64,000 nucleotides of DNA from Okapia johnstoni (Eukaryota; Chordata; Mammalia; Artiodactyla; Giraffidae), in the NCBI GenBank assembly GCA_024291935.2, contig CM044306.1:5838501-5902500 (forward strand), read 5' to 3'. Below are positions 52,601 to 61,117 of this stretch, in pieces. Position numbers and translations under genes: made by a program. How positions within the stretch are numbered: position 1 is the first letter of the stretch; every line of letters starts with the position of its first letter. The notes below the pieces were generated by a model, which was not told the origin of the DNA, ran no database searches, and saw only the letters and a list, made by a program, of their open reading frames with translations.

Positions 52601-55600
52601 CCTGGGGCCAGGGGCGTGGAAGCACTGCGCCACCAGGTGGGCTTCCTGGGGAAGGAGGCGGGAGGCTCTGCTCTCCGGCTGAGCTGAGAACTGATAACCT
52701 GGGGTGGAGAGGGGCAGTCGGGGGCTGGGCATTCAGCCCCATCAAGCTGGCTGGATTTCTGCTGCAGCGTCCCTGAAAGTCCAGACAAGACCCCAGAAGG
52801 AGGTTGTAGGGGGCCAGAGCAGGGCCAAGGATGATGACGGCATCGTGCCACAGCCTGGCCTCCTTAGCTTGTCCCCTCTTCCTCTGCAGGACTTTTGCGG
52901 GGTGATGCTGCTATGGGGAGGGGTGCCCCCAGAATACCAGAAGAAACAGATTGTAGCACTGTTACCAGGGCACCTGTAGTCTCATGGAGGAGACAGAAAC
53001 AAGATAGCATTTCAGTGTCTCGAGAGTAATCAGAAAAGGAGGCAGGGTAGGGAGTGTCAGTGTGCAGGTGGTCAGCAGGGTGGGCTGCCTGGAGGAGGTG
53101 GATGTGCAGTTGGGAACAGAGCAGAGTAGTATGTATAAGGCGGGGCTGAAGACACGTTTTCAGAGAACCTCAAAGAGACACCTGCGGCCGGGGGAGGGCA
53201 GACCTGGGAGGAAAGATTGGGAAGCGGGCCGGGACCCCACTGCCTGGCGCCCCCCCAACGCCCCTCACGGCCGGCCGTATCCTGTGTGTCCTAGGGACAG
53301 GGACTATGACGACATCGATGACGACGACCCCTTCAACCCCCAGGCCCGGCGCATTGCTGCCCACAACCCGCCTCGGGGGCAGCTTCGCAGCTTCTGCAGC
53401 TACAGCAGCGGCCTGGGCAGCCAGGGGAGCCTGCACCCAACCCAGACCATTTCCAACGCCCCCGTCTCGGAGTACATGTACGGCGGGGCTCCTGGGGCCT
53501 CCCCGCTACACGCCGGGCTGGGGCGGCGGCGCTTTTCCTGGCCTTCAGGGAGCTGGGTCTGCGGGCGGGGACATGTTTGAGTCCAGGGGGCCAGGGCGGA
53601 GGAGGAAGGCGTCCGAAGCCAGCTGGTCCCCTGGCTGCAGCCGGGGTGCCTGAGTGCATCCCCACCCCCACCCCCACCCCCACCCTGAGAGCATCTCGTG
53701 CTGGAGGAAGTGCCACTGCAGGCATCAGGTCCTTTGCCTCAAGCCTGCAGGGCAGGTCGAAGGCCCAAGAAGCCGCGTTTCCCCTGGCCCCATCACCCCA
53801 TCTCTGCTGCCTCTCCCTCCCCTCTGTCTGTGGTCTGTCTCCATCTCCCATACACACACCCCCGGGACCCTCCTGCAGAAGTCTGGGCACACACCTGTGT
53901 CCCCCCGCTGAGAGCTCCTCGCCCCTCTCGGCCCCACAGGAACCAAGCCGCGCTGTTCGGCGGGAACCCACGCTATGAGAACGTGCCGCTCATTGGAAGA
54001 GGATCCCCTCCACCCACAGTAAGCTGGGCTCCCCAGGCCAAGGCACTACCCTGCTGGGGAGGGGGGCTGTTAAAGAGAAAACCTCCTGGGGACCCAGTGA
54101 ATCCCTCCCACAGAGGTAGAAAAGAACAAAACGGTTTTGTCATTGGATAAGCATTGAACCAGACTGCCGGCACGTCCCTGGAGGTCCTGGGGTTAAGACT
54201 CCGAGCTCCCGCTGCAGAGGATGCAGGTTCGATCCCCGGTGGGGGAACTAAGATCCTGTATGCCACGTGGTGCAGCCAAAAAAAACCGGAAAGCAAACAA
54301 AAATCAGCCTGGCATTTATAAGAAAGAAGGGGGTCTGAGACAAGGTTGGACGTCTGCGTTCTTGAGCCAGGTGTCTGTCAGGGAAGGAGCCGTCGCCTTC
54401 ACTGGGCTGGGCGAGGCGTCTCACCCGCCCCATCCCAGTAGTTTGGAAGAAGCCCTTCAGGTGGTGAACCTGGAGCCCTGTCGCTGCAAGGACACGAAAC
54501 CCATGACATTGACTTGCCTTTGAGAACCAGCTCAGGGCGTCCAGCGAGTGCTCTTGGTGAAAAGCACAGCACTGGACCCGGGAAAGAGAGCCAGGGACCC
54601 ACCCATCTTCAGGAATTGGATAATCCGCAGAGGGGAGACTTAGAAAGCTGCTGTAATAAGTGCCATACGGTGCAATGGGCCCTAGAGGGAGGAACTGTTC
54701 TTCGGGGTCTGAGGAGGTGACCTTTCAGCCTTACCTTGGAGCACTGGGTCTCAGCCAGGGGCACTTGAGTTTGTTCCCCCAGAGGACATCTGGCCACATC
54801 TCAAGGCATCTTTGGGCTTCCCCCATGGCTCAGGTGGTAAAGAAACCACCTGCCAAGGCAGGAGACGTAAGACACCCAGGCTCGATCCCTGGGTCAGGAA
54901 GATCCCCTGGAGGAGGAAATGGCAACTGGCTCCAGTATTCTTGCCTGGAGAATCCCATGGACAGAGGAGCCTGGTGGGCTACAGTCTATGGGGTCCCAAA
55001 GATTCAGACACGACTGAGCAACTGACACTTTGACTTTACACTTAAAGGCATCTTTGGTTGTCACACCTGGTGGGGGGGTTGCTGCTCCCAGACTCTAGTG
55101 GGTGGAAGCCAGGGGCGCTGCTGGGCACAGGCCAGCCCCCCGCATGCAGGACGATCGGCCCCAAGTGCCCGCAGTGTCCTGCTCAAGCCGACCCTCCAGC
55201 TCTCCTCGCCTGGCCCCGCCTTGCTGTTGTTTTGCCCAGAGCGCCTCCCTGCTGTCCTTTATAGACTGCGCTCGACCCGGGCCTTGCTCCTGGGGGCCCC
55301 AGGCAGGGACAGCAGCCCACCCAGGCCTAATTCCAGAGTTGGCACCTTTGAAATCCCAAGCTGGCTTCTCTCTAAACCAGAAGAAGCCTCTCGGGTTCCT
55401 GCTTCCTCCCGCCAGCTGCTGTGGCCCCAGGAACGCAGGCTGATTTTCATAATAATCTCAGTACAACATAGGAGAAATCCGATGCTGTGACACATGAATT
55501 ACTCAAGGCCCTGAAATGCCAACAGTAAATAAATTTCAGATTGCCTTCTGTTTTGAAAGATTCAGGCCTCTCTCCCTGCCTTTAGCAGAGATGATTGAGA

Positions 55601-56396
55601 ACTGACCTTATTTGCCGGGCTCAAGGGCGTGTTCCCTGCATTGGCAGGTGCATTCTTAACCACTGGACTCCCAGGGAAGTCCCAAAAGGCTTAATTTTAT
55701 GTGCGTTTTATCTCAAAAAAAACACTGGTGGTTAGGGCCTGGGTATCCGGATGTTTTTAGAACCCTCCCCAGTCCCACCCCTGCAGTGTCTCTAATGCAC
55801 AGCCAGGTTTGAGAAGCCTTGGCTTAGGGAGCTTCCTCCTTTATATTAGTCCATCCTCTCAATGTAAGAGCTGAGTCCTCTTAGGTCCATTGTGCAGATG
55901 GGGAGACTGAGGCTGGAACAATTGGAGAACCTCCTCCAAGCTCATAGGATGAGTAAGGTGCACAGCTGGGATTTGAACCTGGCTCTTGGAGTCAGTGGGC
56001 CTGTGCCATCAGCCTGCTCGCTCGGCGGGCTCCTTAGCGCATAGGTGCATTAGGGAGGCTGGTTGGGTGTGCACCTTGAGTTCGGGAAGCGGATTTCCTG
56101 ATGGCCCCAGGGTTGGCAGCATCAGCAGACACGAAGCTTGCCCAGGCCACCCCCACTGTCCTCCAATAACCCCCACAAGGCCTTGATGTTGAGACTCGGT
56201 GCCCAGCTGCCGTGGCCAGCCCAGCACCCCCAGAAGAGCTGGCCCTTCTGCTAGCACGGTGTGACGGGCGATGTGTGACCCTGTTCCTGACTGCCCCCTC
56301 CCCTCTCTCCCACAGTACTCACCCAGCATGCGGGCCACCTACCTGTCCGTGGCGGACGAACGCCTGCGGCACTACGGGAATGAGTTTCCAGGCTAA
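22406..56396 (+). CDS. TTYH2: TTYH2, tweety family member 2 (complete, 14 coding exons)
   Basis: Encodes a five-pass plasma-membrane protein of the tweety family, reported as volume- or Ca-activated anion channels, though later structures question the pore. Fourteen exons join in frame to 1602 nt, 533 residues, against 534 in human; one residue is missing near the ISNAPVSEY segment. Predicted membrane spans lie near residues 44-66, 88-108, 213-234, 245-262 and 388-408. Visible features are N-glycosylation sequons at N129 (NHT), N283 (NIT) and N352 (NSS), an RGD at 164-166 in the first extracellular domain, an acidic DDIDDDD stretch after the last span, and a C-terminal PPTY at 505-508, the type bound by NEDD4-family ligases. 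The PPTY codons are split by the last intron. The ATG at 22406 opens [16 protein letters not shown], aligning with the human N-terminus. Orthology is clear; the species-level model needs transcript support only at the 5' end. Confidence 0.97.
22535..26524. other. TTYH2: TTYH2 intron 1, first part
   Basis: Starts within the CpG island. Mostly unique DNA. A (TG)n tract lies at 23999-24018 and an MIR remnant (minus) at about 24685-24830. Confidence 0.5.
26537..26740 (+). mobile_element. Bov-tA SINE in TTYH2 intron 1
   Basis: Flanked by 12-bp near-identical repeats aaccctaaccct (26525-26536) and aaccctaatcct (26741-26752), a target duplication with one change. Confidence 0.92.
27215..27660. repeat. 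Old L1-like fragment with (GTTTT)n
   Basis: (TTTTG)n at 27218-27242, then ttaagtgtacacctcagtac, and cacagtattccactttgtgg, typical of degraded L1. Confidence 0.55.
28120..28716 (+). mobile_element. BovB 3' part in TTYH2 intron 1
   Basis: Open + frame with RTE C-terminal residues ([20 protein letters not shown]) running to the 3' end (aactgaactgaactgaa). 5'-truncated, no RT active site included. Confidence 0.92.
28819..29012 (-). mobile_element. Bov-tA SINE
   Basis: tagttgccagtcgcatccaa on + through to gagccaccaggggg. Confidence 0.85.
30469..30641 (+). CDS. TTYH2: TTYH2 coding exon 2
   Basis: 173 nt. Codes the first membrane span ([19 protein letters not shown]) and the cytoplasmic Cys-rich loop, then enters span 2. 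The acceptor is ctcctcag and the donor gtgagt. It follows a 7.9-kb intron. Confidence 0.97.
30642..31270. other. TTYH2: TTYH2 intron 2, start
   Basis: Unique GC-rich DNA after exon 2; nothing recognised. Confidence 0.4.
31275..31429 (-). mobile_element. CHR-type SINE
   Basis: ttggctgcactaggttttag on + to gattaccagggaagcccc. Confidence 0.8.
32812..32940 (+). mobile_element. CHR-type SINE, 3'-truncated
   Basis: ggacttccctggagttccag then ccagggagatcccacctgct. Confidence 0.8.
33466..33660 (+). mobile_element. BovB 3' fragment
   Basis: gtgatgctgggaaagactga through cagacatgacttggcgactg. Confidence 0.88.
33665..34215 (+). mobile_element. L1 3' end next to TTYH2 exon 3
   Basis: L1 phrases in order: caatgggatattattcagct, tgccagggtttggggagtgg, and the tail ggcactaaaaaatagtg. 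It stops about 50 nt before the exon 3 acceptor. Confidence 0.75.
34264..34375 (+). CDS. TTYH2: TTYH2 coding exon 3
   Basis: 112 nt. Ends span 2 and begins the large extracellular domain, including the sequon at N129 (NANHTF). The acceptor is ttgcccacag and the donor gtaagg. An L1 3' end finishes about 50 nt upstream of the acceptor. Confidence 0.97.
34685..34733. repeat. (CA)n microsatellite
   Basis: Uninterrupted ca repeat of about 22 units directly joined to the tail end of the following SINE. Confidence 0.95.
34734..35033 (-). mobile_element. CHR-type SINE, near full length
   Basis: tttggctgcgctgggtcttt on + to ccaccagggaagccccc. Its A-rich tail adjoins the (CA)n tract. Confidence 0.9.
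35034..37006. other. TTYH2: TTYH2 intron 3, unique part
   Basis: No repeat recognised except an AT-rich patch at 36640-36700 (ataataatatatattactat). No hidden exon recognised. Confidence 0.4.
37008..37217 (-). mobile_element. Bov-tA SINE
   Basis: attgctgctcagtcgtttcgg on + to accatcagggaatccc. Confidence 0.87.
37290..37420 (+). repeat. MIR fragment
   Basis: gaactgggcacagagaggtg then cagtactggaacccagg resemble the MIR core and 3' part. Confidence 0.5.
38637..38771 (-). mobile_element. CHR-type SINE
   Basis: (TTTGG)n tail, then ggccataccgcaaagcttg, ending tggacctccagggaattcc. Confidence 0.8.
39772..39992 (+). CDS. TTYH2: TTYH2 coding exon 4
   Basis: 221 nt coding most of the first extracellular domain: [17 protein letters not shown], the FAARGDYLQ segment with RGD at 164-166, and up to VEYYR. 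Arg164 has been reported as important for TTYH2 channel activity. The region around residues 180-205 differs from the human sequence more than the rest of the protein. Confidence 0.96.
39993..40748. other. TTYH2: TTYH2 intron 4, start
   Basis: Unique or heavily degraded sequence. No gene. Confidence 0.4.
40749..41930 (-). mobile_element. Probable solo LTR of an endogenous retrovirus (class II-like)
   Basis: A 1.2-kb AT-rich block unlike its surroundings. On the minus strand a TATA-like tataaaaag at about 40871-40880 is followed within 20 nt by agtaaa and then a C/T-rich segment, the U3-R-U5 order of an LTR. The minus-strand U5 ends ...ccagca near 40749. The 5' boundary is uncertain, 41907 or later. 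No gag, pol or env sequence adjoins, so a solo LTR is likely. No clear target duplication was found. Confidence 0.6.
42608..42817 (-). mobile_element. Bov-tA SINE
   Basis: gtgcagtcgtgtccgactct on + to gagccaccggggcagccc. Confidence 0.9.
42955..43012 (-). mobile_element. Bov SINE head fragment
   Basis: cctgcattggcaggtggatt to ggcaccttggaagcc; only the tRNA-like end remains. Confidence 0.75.
43013..44000. other. TTYH2: TTYH2 intron 4, unique part
   Basis: Includes an AT-rich repeat-free block at about 43300-43500. No exon recognised. Confidence 0.4.
44003..44110 (-). mobile_element. CHR-type SINE fragment
   Basis: tttggctgcactgggtctcc then ttgttgcaatgcgcc. Confidence 0.7.
44312..44415 (+). 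mobile_element. CHR-type SINE, truncated
   Basis: gggacttccctggcggtcca to cccacagcaaaaaataaag. Confidence 0.82.
44416..44690 (+). mobile_element. L1 3' end
   Basis: ctgtacaccagaaactatca then ctatactccaatataaag, a common ruminant L1 3' pattern, followed by an A/T-rich tail. Confidence 0.65.
45062..45157 (+). CDS. TTYH2: TTYH2 coding exon 5
   Basis: 96 nt coding membrane span 3 ([21 protein letters not shown]) and the short loop [10 protein letters not shown]. The acceptor is ctgcccag and the donor gtgagt. Confidence 0.96.
45654..45726 (+). CDS. TTYH2: TTYH2 coding exon 6
   Basis: 73 nt coding membrane span 4 ([20 protein letters not shown]). The acceptor is tcctctag and the donor gtgagt. 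It is 496 nt after exon 5. Confidence 0.96.
45727..46258. other. TTYH2: TTYH2 intron 6, first part
   Basis: Unique GC-rich sequence without recognised features up to the poly(A) tract at 46260. Confidence 0.4.
46260..46292. repeat. Poly(A) plus short (CA)n
   Basis: 18 consecutive A residues followed by cagacacacacac. Confidence 0.9.
46540..46618. repeat. Alternating (CG)n(TG)n tract
   Basis: Nearly 75 nt of alternating purine and pyrimidine: a gcgcgc core at about 46544-46568 then about 22 gt units, broken once by ta. Confidence 0.95.
47036..47240 (-). mobile_element. Bov-tA SINE
   Basis: gaaagtcactcggtcgtgtc on + to tgagccaccaggagggccc. Confidence 0.9.
47895..48072 (+). mobile_element. 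CHR-type SINE
   Basis: gcctttcctggtggtccggc to caaatcaatattttttaaaa. Confidence 0.83.
48430..48620 (-). mobile_element. BovB 3' fragment
   Basis: ttgttgttgttcagttgctc on + to tgccttcagcctttccca. Confidence 0.88.
49180..49375 (+). repeat. MIR element
   Basis: gtacgctccgtggatttact, gacgctgagacccaggc and gcaaagccaggatccagccc follow MIR order. Confidence 0.55.
49508..49577 (+). CDS. TTYH2: TTYH2 coding exon 7
   Basis: 70 nt beginning the second extracellular domain, [20 protein letters not shown], with the N283 sequon. The acceptor is ccggctcag and the donor gtaagg. Confidence 0.96.
49661..49863 (-). mobile_element. Bov-tA SINE in intron 7
   Basis: gtgaaagcgttagtcactca on + to gagccaccagggaggcccc. 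It starts 84 nt after the exon 7 donor. Confidence 0.9.
50066..50121 (+). CDS. TTYH2: TTYH2 coding exon 8
   Basis: 56 nt coding [19 protein letters not shown]. The acceptor is ccttgcag and the donor gtacgc. Confidence 0.96.
50582..50674 (+). CDS. TTYH2: TTYH2 coding exon 9
   Basis: 93 nt coding [20 protein letters not shown] and on to FPTAE. The acceptor is ctggcgcag and the donor gtaaga. Confidence 0.96.
50874..50966 (+). CDS. TTYH2: TTYH2 coding exon 10
   Basis: 93 nt coding [20 protein letters not shown] and on to LHK, with the N352 sequon. The first residue is Lys where human has Glu. The donor is the weaker gtgcgg. Confidence 0.95.
50967..51590. other. TTYH2: TTYH2 intron 10, first part
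   Basis: Unique sequence with no recognised repeat or exon. Confidence 0.4.
51592..51645. repeat. (TGGA)n-like simple repeat
   Basis: atagatggatgaatggatgg and continuing gatg/gaca units. Confidence 0.85.
51830..52310 (+). repeat. L2 3' part in intron 10
   Basis: Runs tctcccacccacttagc, gaccaagc-type text, gtcctgcatgacctggcac, and attaaatgccctctgccc, ending cagtcggtattttcagcaaa; this is the usual L2 3' order. Confidence 0.65.
52494..52636 (+). CDS. TTYH2: TTYH2 coding exon 11
   Basis: 143 nt coding [20 protein letters not shown], then membrane span 5 (about residues 388-408) and the start of the cytoplasmic tail. The acceptor is cctcctccag and the donor gtgggc. Confidence 0.97.
52637..53294. 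other. TTYH2: TTYH2 intron 11
   Basis: Unique, with no recognised repeat. Confidence 0.45.
53295..53477 (+). CDS. TTYH2: TTYH2 coding exon 12
   Basis: 183 nt coding the cytoplasmic tail from [17 protein letters not shown] to [10 protein letters not shown]. The donor is at|gtacgg, chosen because joining to the next exon restores the EYMNQA reading. The open frame continues past the donor without an early stop, so intron read-through would add a novel tail. Confidence 0.94.
53650..53690. repeat. (CCCCCA)n minisatellite-like tract
   Basis: ccccaccccc units repeated about six times in intron 12; G-rich on the other strand. Confidence 0.85.
53940..54018 (+). CDS. TTYH2: TTYH2 coding exon 13
   Basis: 79 nt coding the last base of Met481 and [20 protein letters not shown] then GSPPPT. 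The acceptor is ggccccacag and the donor gtaagc. Confidence 0.95.
54172..54300 (+). mobile_element. CHR-type SINE
   Basis: gtccctggaggtcctggggt to gtgcagccaaaaaaaaccgg. Confidence 0.8.
54815..55040 (+). mobile_element. Bov-tA SINE
   Basis: gggcttcccccatggctcag to gacacgactgagcaactgac. The target was probably aaggcatctttgg (54803-54815, and again about 55045-55057). Confidence 0.9.
55634..55684 (-). mobile_element. SINE head fragment
   Basis: ccctgcattggcaggtgcat to ctcccagggaagtccc. Confidence 0.75.
55840..56010 (+). repeat. MIR element
   Basis: gcagatggggagactgaggc then tgggatttgaacctggctct, matching the MIR core and 3' end. Confidence 0.8.
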
Positions 56397-58087
56397 CACG
56401 CCTTCTGGAGTTCCTGCCTCCTTGCTCCGTTTTGGTTTTTAACTAAGGCAAATGCAAGTGCGTTTCTTTAACAGAAACCAAAGGCATACAGAGACTGCAG
56501 GATCGGAAGGCTCTGGCTGGTGCCAGGGAGCAATTGAAGATTCAGGGAGAATCAGCCTGGGGTTGGCTGACATTCCCGGGCAGACAGAAGCCCCGTGAGC
56601 CGGACCAGCCCTCTCCCTCCACTGACTTCCTCTCCATACCGGAAACTCCCCCAGGTGCTTGGCCATCCCTAAGCTAGGAGCCTGATTCAGTTCTCCCCTG
56701 ACTCCCCCCCTCGCCAGGTGGGGAAGGGCATTGACGAGGGGCTGAGTCAGGCTTGAGGGTCCCCTTGCCAGGACTCTGCCTCCTGCAGGCACAGCCAGAA
56801 GCCCAGGTGACCATTCTCGGGGTCACCTCTCTCCTCCTGGCTGCTCAGATGGGTACCATTTACCCACAGGTAAAGGCAGATGGGCTGATCAGGAGATGCT
56901 TTTTAAGGTGACATCCCTGATGAGACCAGACACTGTCCAACTCAGTCTCCCGGGGCCCAGTGGACTCTTCCCAGGCCATGGAGGGAAGGCCTTGGCAGGT
57001 TCTGCCTGTGAGGCTGGGAGCTCCAGGGCCTTGCAGCCTGGTGGGCTTCCAGGTGGCGGTGGTGGACCTGTCTTTTCTGCAACCTTCTGTCACCTCACCT
57101 CCATTCCAGAATCTCCACAGTGAGTTTGCTCATGGCGGTAGGGGCAGTCTCAGGTAGTCACAGACACTTTGAAAAAGCGACTCTTTCTTGCCAGTGTTCT
57201 AAAGATTCTTGATTATCCAAAGAATTGAAACTCATACCACAAGCCAGTTTTTACAGCAGATGTGGGGCTGATCCCTCCCACCTGATTTGTTGACCAAAAT
57301 AGAGGTCCCCAGATGCCGGTTGGTGGGGATGTGTGTTCATCCCACCTGGATGGAGGCGTCTTGAGAGAATCAAGTCTCTAGGAGGGAAGTCTGAACGTGA
57401 ACAGAGTCTGGTCCCGGAGACCAGCTGCATGGCCACATCAGCTCTCCCTGCTTCTGTCTCCAAGTTGGTCCTAAAGGTTTTTAGCAAAATGGTGGCCTGA
57501 TGTACAGACAGGCATCTTCCCTACCTCTCCCTCCATCCTGTCCCTGCCCCTGACCGGTACCTGCTGGGTGAGGAGGAGCCTGGGGATCAGGAGGAAGTAA
57601 TGACCCACCATCCTCTCTGCTGAGGATCCAGGGTTAGCGTCTTTGGTGCTTCCAACCTCCTGCTGACAAAGAGCACACGGCCGGGAGGCCCACAGCCTTC
57701 CACACCGAAGCAGGGGCATGGGGTAGCGTGGCTGTGGGCCGGGGCACCGCTTCTGGTCAAAACGCTGAACAGCAGCGTGGTTCTCAGGCCCCAGCCAAGC
57801 CTCCCCAACTGCAGGGCCGCAGGGCCGCCGGGACTCTGTCTCTCCCATTCCCCTGTACATACGTGTACCATGACCCCACCTTCATGAGGCCGTGTCGCGT
57901 GCAAACGAACTCTGCAACGTCGAGGTGGTGCTTCTTAACGTTCCTCGTTGGCCACTAGAGTTTTTAATGCATGGAAACTAAACTAGAATCCCTTGGGTGG
58001 TTCCTGGAGGAGCCAGGTGGGCACACCTCTGCTTAATACAGGTGCGCCCTCACCTGGGGAAGAAATAAACCACTGGTACTAAAATGC
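56316..58087 (+). other. TTYH2: TTYH2 terminal exon 14 with 3' UTR
   Basis: Coding part 56316-56396: [20 protein letters not shown] then GNEFPG and TAA at 56394-56396. The acceptor is ctctcccacag. The 3' UTR runs about 1.7 kb to the aataaa at 58064-58069. It is largely repeat-free, in contrast to the introns. Confidence 0.9.
58064..58069 (+). terminator. TTYH2: TTYH2 poly(A) signal AATAAA
   Basis: Canonical hexamer followed 20 nt later by a GT-rich stretch (cacactgtgtcc). It is the only good AATAAA between the stop codon and the next repeat-rich region, so it is the likely main 3' end. Confidence 0.8.
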
Positions 58088-58780
58088 ACACTGTGTCCAA
58101 CTTGCTCAGCTTTGGGAATGATGAAGGTAACTGATAGCACCTACTGGCTGGGTTACACTCGGGGAGGGGTTCAGAGCGGGTGTCAGTGTTGAGGATTTAA
58201 AGACAGGGCTGTTGAAAAAAACCAAGAAAAATAAATAGAGACAGGGCCTCACCTTCCTGATCTTCAGAATCAAAGTCAGGCCTCCTTTCTGCCTGAGTCT
58301 CCAAAGCTCCCCTTGGAGGTGATTGCTTCTAAGGTTGCCAATAACAAACGGCATTTATTGAATAAACTCCAAAGTGCCAGGAACTGTCCCAAGTCATTTT
58401 GTAAATAAAAAAGCCAGAGGTGTACAGAGAAAGGACTTAGCTGGAGCATGTGTCAGGGCCAGGAGTGCGTAACGCAGCCCAGGTGGGGACCTCTGGGCAG
58501 TGACACGGGCTCGGGGCGGGGTCACAGGGCGGGCCACCTCCCAGCTTGGCGGCAGATCCTTGCTGCGTCCTCTTCCTAAACTCTTCACCCCCACGGGTTG
58601 CCTGTCTGCGCCCAGGCTTCTGTGACACACGGAGCCCTTCAGTCCTTCCTTGCAGCATCTCGTTTGTCCGAGCCAGCCTGGGAGGGCTTGGCAGGCCGAC
58701 TCCAGCTCCCCACCTGAGGCTGTCGTTCACGCTGATTCCTCCGGAGCAGCTGACCGAGTGGACCCTAGTGCACTGTTGTG
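58088..58780. other. TTYH2-DNAI2 spacer, first part
   Basis: Contains an MIR-like piece at 58348-58430 (cggcatttattgaataaac). Otherwise unremarkable. Confidence 0.4.
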
Positions 58781-58784
58781 GGAA

Positions 58785-59640
58785 CAAGGGATGGTACGGC
58801 TGCTCTGGATAACAGTATGGAGGTTCTTCAAAAAATTAATAAATTATACTAATAGAATTGCCGTAAGATCCAGCAATTTCAGTTTCCAAAAGAACTGAAA
58901 GCATGGTCTCCATATTTGTACCCCCATGTTTGTAGCACCATTAGTTACAACAGGAAAAAAGTGGAAGCAACCTTAGTGTCCACTAATAGATGAATGGATA
59001 AGTAAAATGTGCTCTGTCCACACAATGGAATATTACACAGTCTTAAAAAAGGAAGGAAGGCCTGACACCCGCTGCAACATGAATGAACCTAGAAAACATT
59101 CTGCCAAGTGAGATAAGTCACTTACCAAAAAGAAAACTGTGATTCCATTTCTGCTGCTGCTGCTCAGTCGCTTCAGTCTCATCTGTCTCTCTGACCTCAC
59201 GGAGCCTGCCAGGCTCCTCTGTCCATGGGATCGTCCAGGCAAAACTACTGGAGTGGGTTGCCACGCCCTCCTCCAGAGGCTCTTCCCAACCCAGGGATCG
59301 AACCAGCATCTCTTACGTCTCCTGCGTTGGCAGGTGGGTTCTTTACCACTAGCACCACCTGGGAAGCCCCATGATTCCACTTATACAAGGTACTGAAGTA
59401 GTCAAAGTCATAGAGACAGAAAGTAGGATTCTGCTTGCCAGAAATTCATGGAGGGGGAGTGGGGCCTTACCGTTTAACGGGAATAGAGTTTCAATTTGCA
59501 AAATGAAAAGAGCTCTGGGGATAGATGGTGGTGATGGTTGTATAACAGTATGAAGGTTCTTAGCACCACTGAACTGAGCAGTTAAAAATAGTTAAGGTGG
59601 TAGATTTCATGTGTACTTTATCACGATAAAAAACTGGATA
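58785..59640 (+). mobile_element. L1 3' region split by a SINE
   Basis: 58785-59150 and about 59370-59640 form one degraded L1 (gcaaccttagtgtccactaa, cacaatggaatattacac, then gatggttgtataacagtatg and tcacgataaaaaactgg). Confidence 0.75.
59153..59369 (-). mobile_element. Bov-tA SINE inserted in L1
   Basis: Flanked by tgattccatt and tgattccact, a target duplication of about 10 bp. The (CTG)n start and gcaccacctgggaagcccc end are present. Confidence 0.9.
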
Positions 59641-59738
59641 AAGAGGTTGGTGGGACAACATTGCAATGGACTGTGGACTGGCCTTGGGGATGTCCAGGGC
59701 GAGGGGCTGCTCTCAGCAGAGAACTTCGGTTGCCAGGA

Positions 59739-59890
59739 CTTCACTGGAGATCCAGTGGCTAAGATTCCGAGCTCCCAATGCAGAGGGCCCGTGTTCAATC
59801 CCTAGTCAGGGAACTAGATCCCACATGCTGCAACTGAAGATCCTACCTGCCACAATAAGGATGCAGCACACCCAAATAAACAAGAATCTG
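59739..59890 (+). mobile_element. CHR-type SINE
   Basis: ggacttcactggagatccag to cacacccaaataaacaag. Confidence 0.83.
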
Positions 59891-59899
59891 GATGGTGAT

Positions 59900-60640
59900 T
59901 AAAGCCACTGGGTCATTTAACAACAAAAAATAGAGCTGCCAGATCTGCTGTGATTGAGTGGCGATCTGGAAGACGCTGCAGTTTTTAAAAACTGGACCCT
60001 TGTGCTTACTTCTAATTATATGCTGTATTGCTGGCTTTCCAGGGTGACTGAGACGGGCCCACCCATGGGTGCTGCTTGTTTTTCCAGTAAGCGGAGCTGC
60101 CCGCTGGCGGTTGGCAGCAAGCAGGCTTTCTGAGTGAGGGTGGGTGAGAAGCCTGTAACAAGTCATCGCAATGATACAGGAAGGGAGGCTGCAGTTTTCC
60201 TCTCAACTTTTCTATTTCTCTTCTCCGCCCACTCCCCCTCACCTCCCTGCGTGCTGGCAGCCTCAGCGTCCCAGAGCTGGGGGAGGGTGAGGAGGGCATC
60301 TGTGATCGCAGCCCCAACCAGCCAATGTCCCAGGGTGGAGCTGATCCGCTGCTTCCGGACGCTTTGTGTCAGTCGCCTCTGACCACACAAAGCCAGCTCA
60401 GTGGGGGCTTTCAGACGCTCCTGCGCCCAGCCTCCATCACTCCGAGGGACTCCTGGGCTCAGAGAAACTGGTGGCGGGAATCCAGGGGGCAGCTGATGGC
60501 AGCGGTCACCATGGGCTTGCCTTTGGTTGGTGCAGCTGGGCAAAGCGCCATCTCAAGGGGAATTCTGTTGCACCGGCCAGGTAGTAGTGAAACACATTTA
60601 CGGAGAAGCTGGGGAGCCTGAGGGAGAGATGTTTGCTTTC
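59900..60640. other. Unique intergenic DNA
   Basis: No gene recognised. Confidence 0.4.
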
Positions 60641-60644
60641 TTCC

Positions 60645-60975
60645 TGTCCTTTCACAGAATCCCCAGAAGCTGGCCAGGAGCTTACATTGCCTCTCAGATC
60701 CCCACAAACTGGCCCCAGCTGACTTCTGTAAACTCCTCTCTTACTGGCCCCCAGCAGGGACCCCCCAAAATGCCTTTCGTCCATGACAACCGCCTCTCCC
60801 TGGCTCACATTACTGCCCTCCCCTTCAATCTGGAATCATCTCCCCTCTCCTTCTCCCCTGCAGCTCATAACCATTTGTCAAAGCTCCATTCCAACCCCAA
60901 ATCCCACTTCCGGGATGACACATGGTCCACCCAGGTCCAGATCTCCAACAGCCATCTCTGAACTCAGGTTAGATC
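60645..60975 (+). repeat. L2 3' part
   Basis: Reads aactggccccagctgacttc, cttcaatctggaatcatctc, and gctccattccaaccccaaat, the L2 3' order. Confidence 0.6.
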
Positions 60976-61117
60976 CCCGGCCATGGGAGGCACAGAGCTG
61001 TCCTCCGGGGCAGGTTCTGTGGTCAGCTCCAGCCTGGGCACACTGCCACGTCAGCTCAGCTCGTCCTCCCAGTTATCCTGAGAACTGCAACTGCCCCCTC
61101 CCTTGGCCAATGAGGAT

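Noticed and set aside
53478..53580. Continuation of TTYH2 exon 12 as the real C-terminus
   Set aside because: Splicing at 53477 restores the conserved tail in exons 13-14, so the read-through is at most a minor form.
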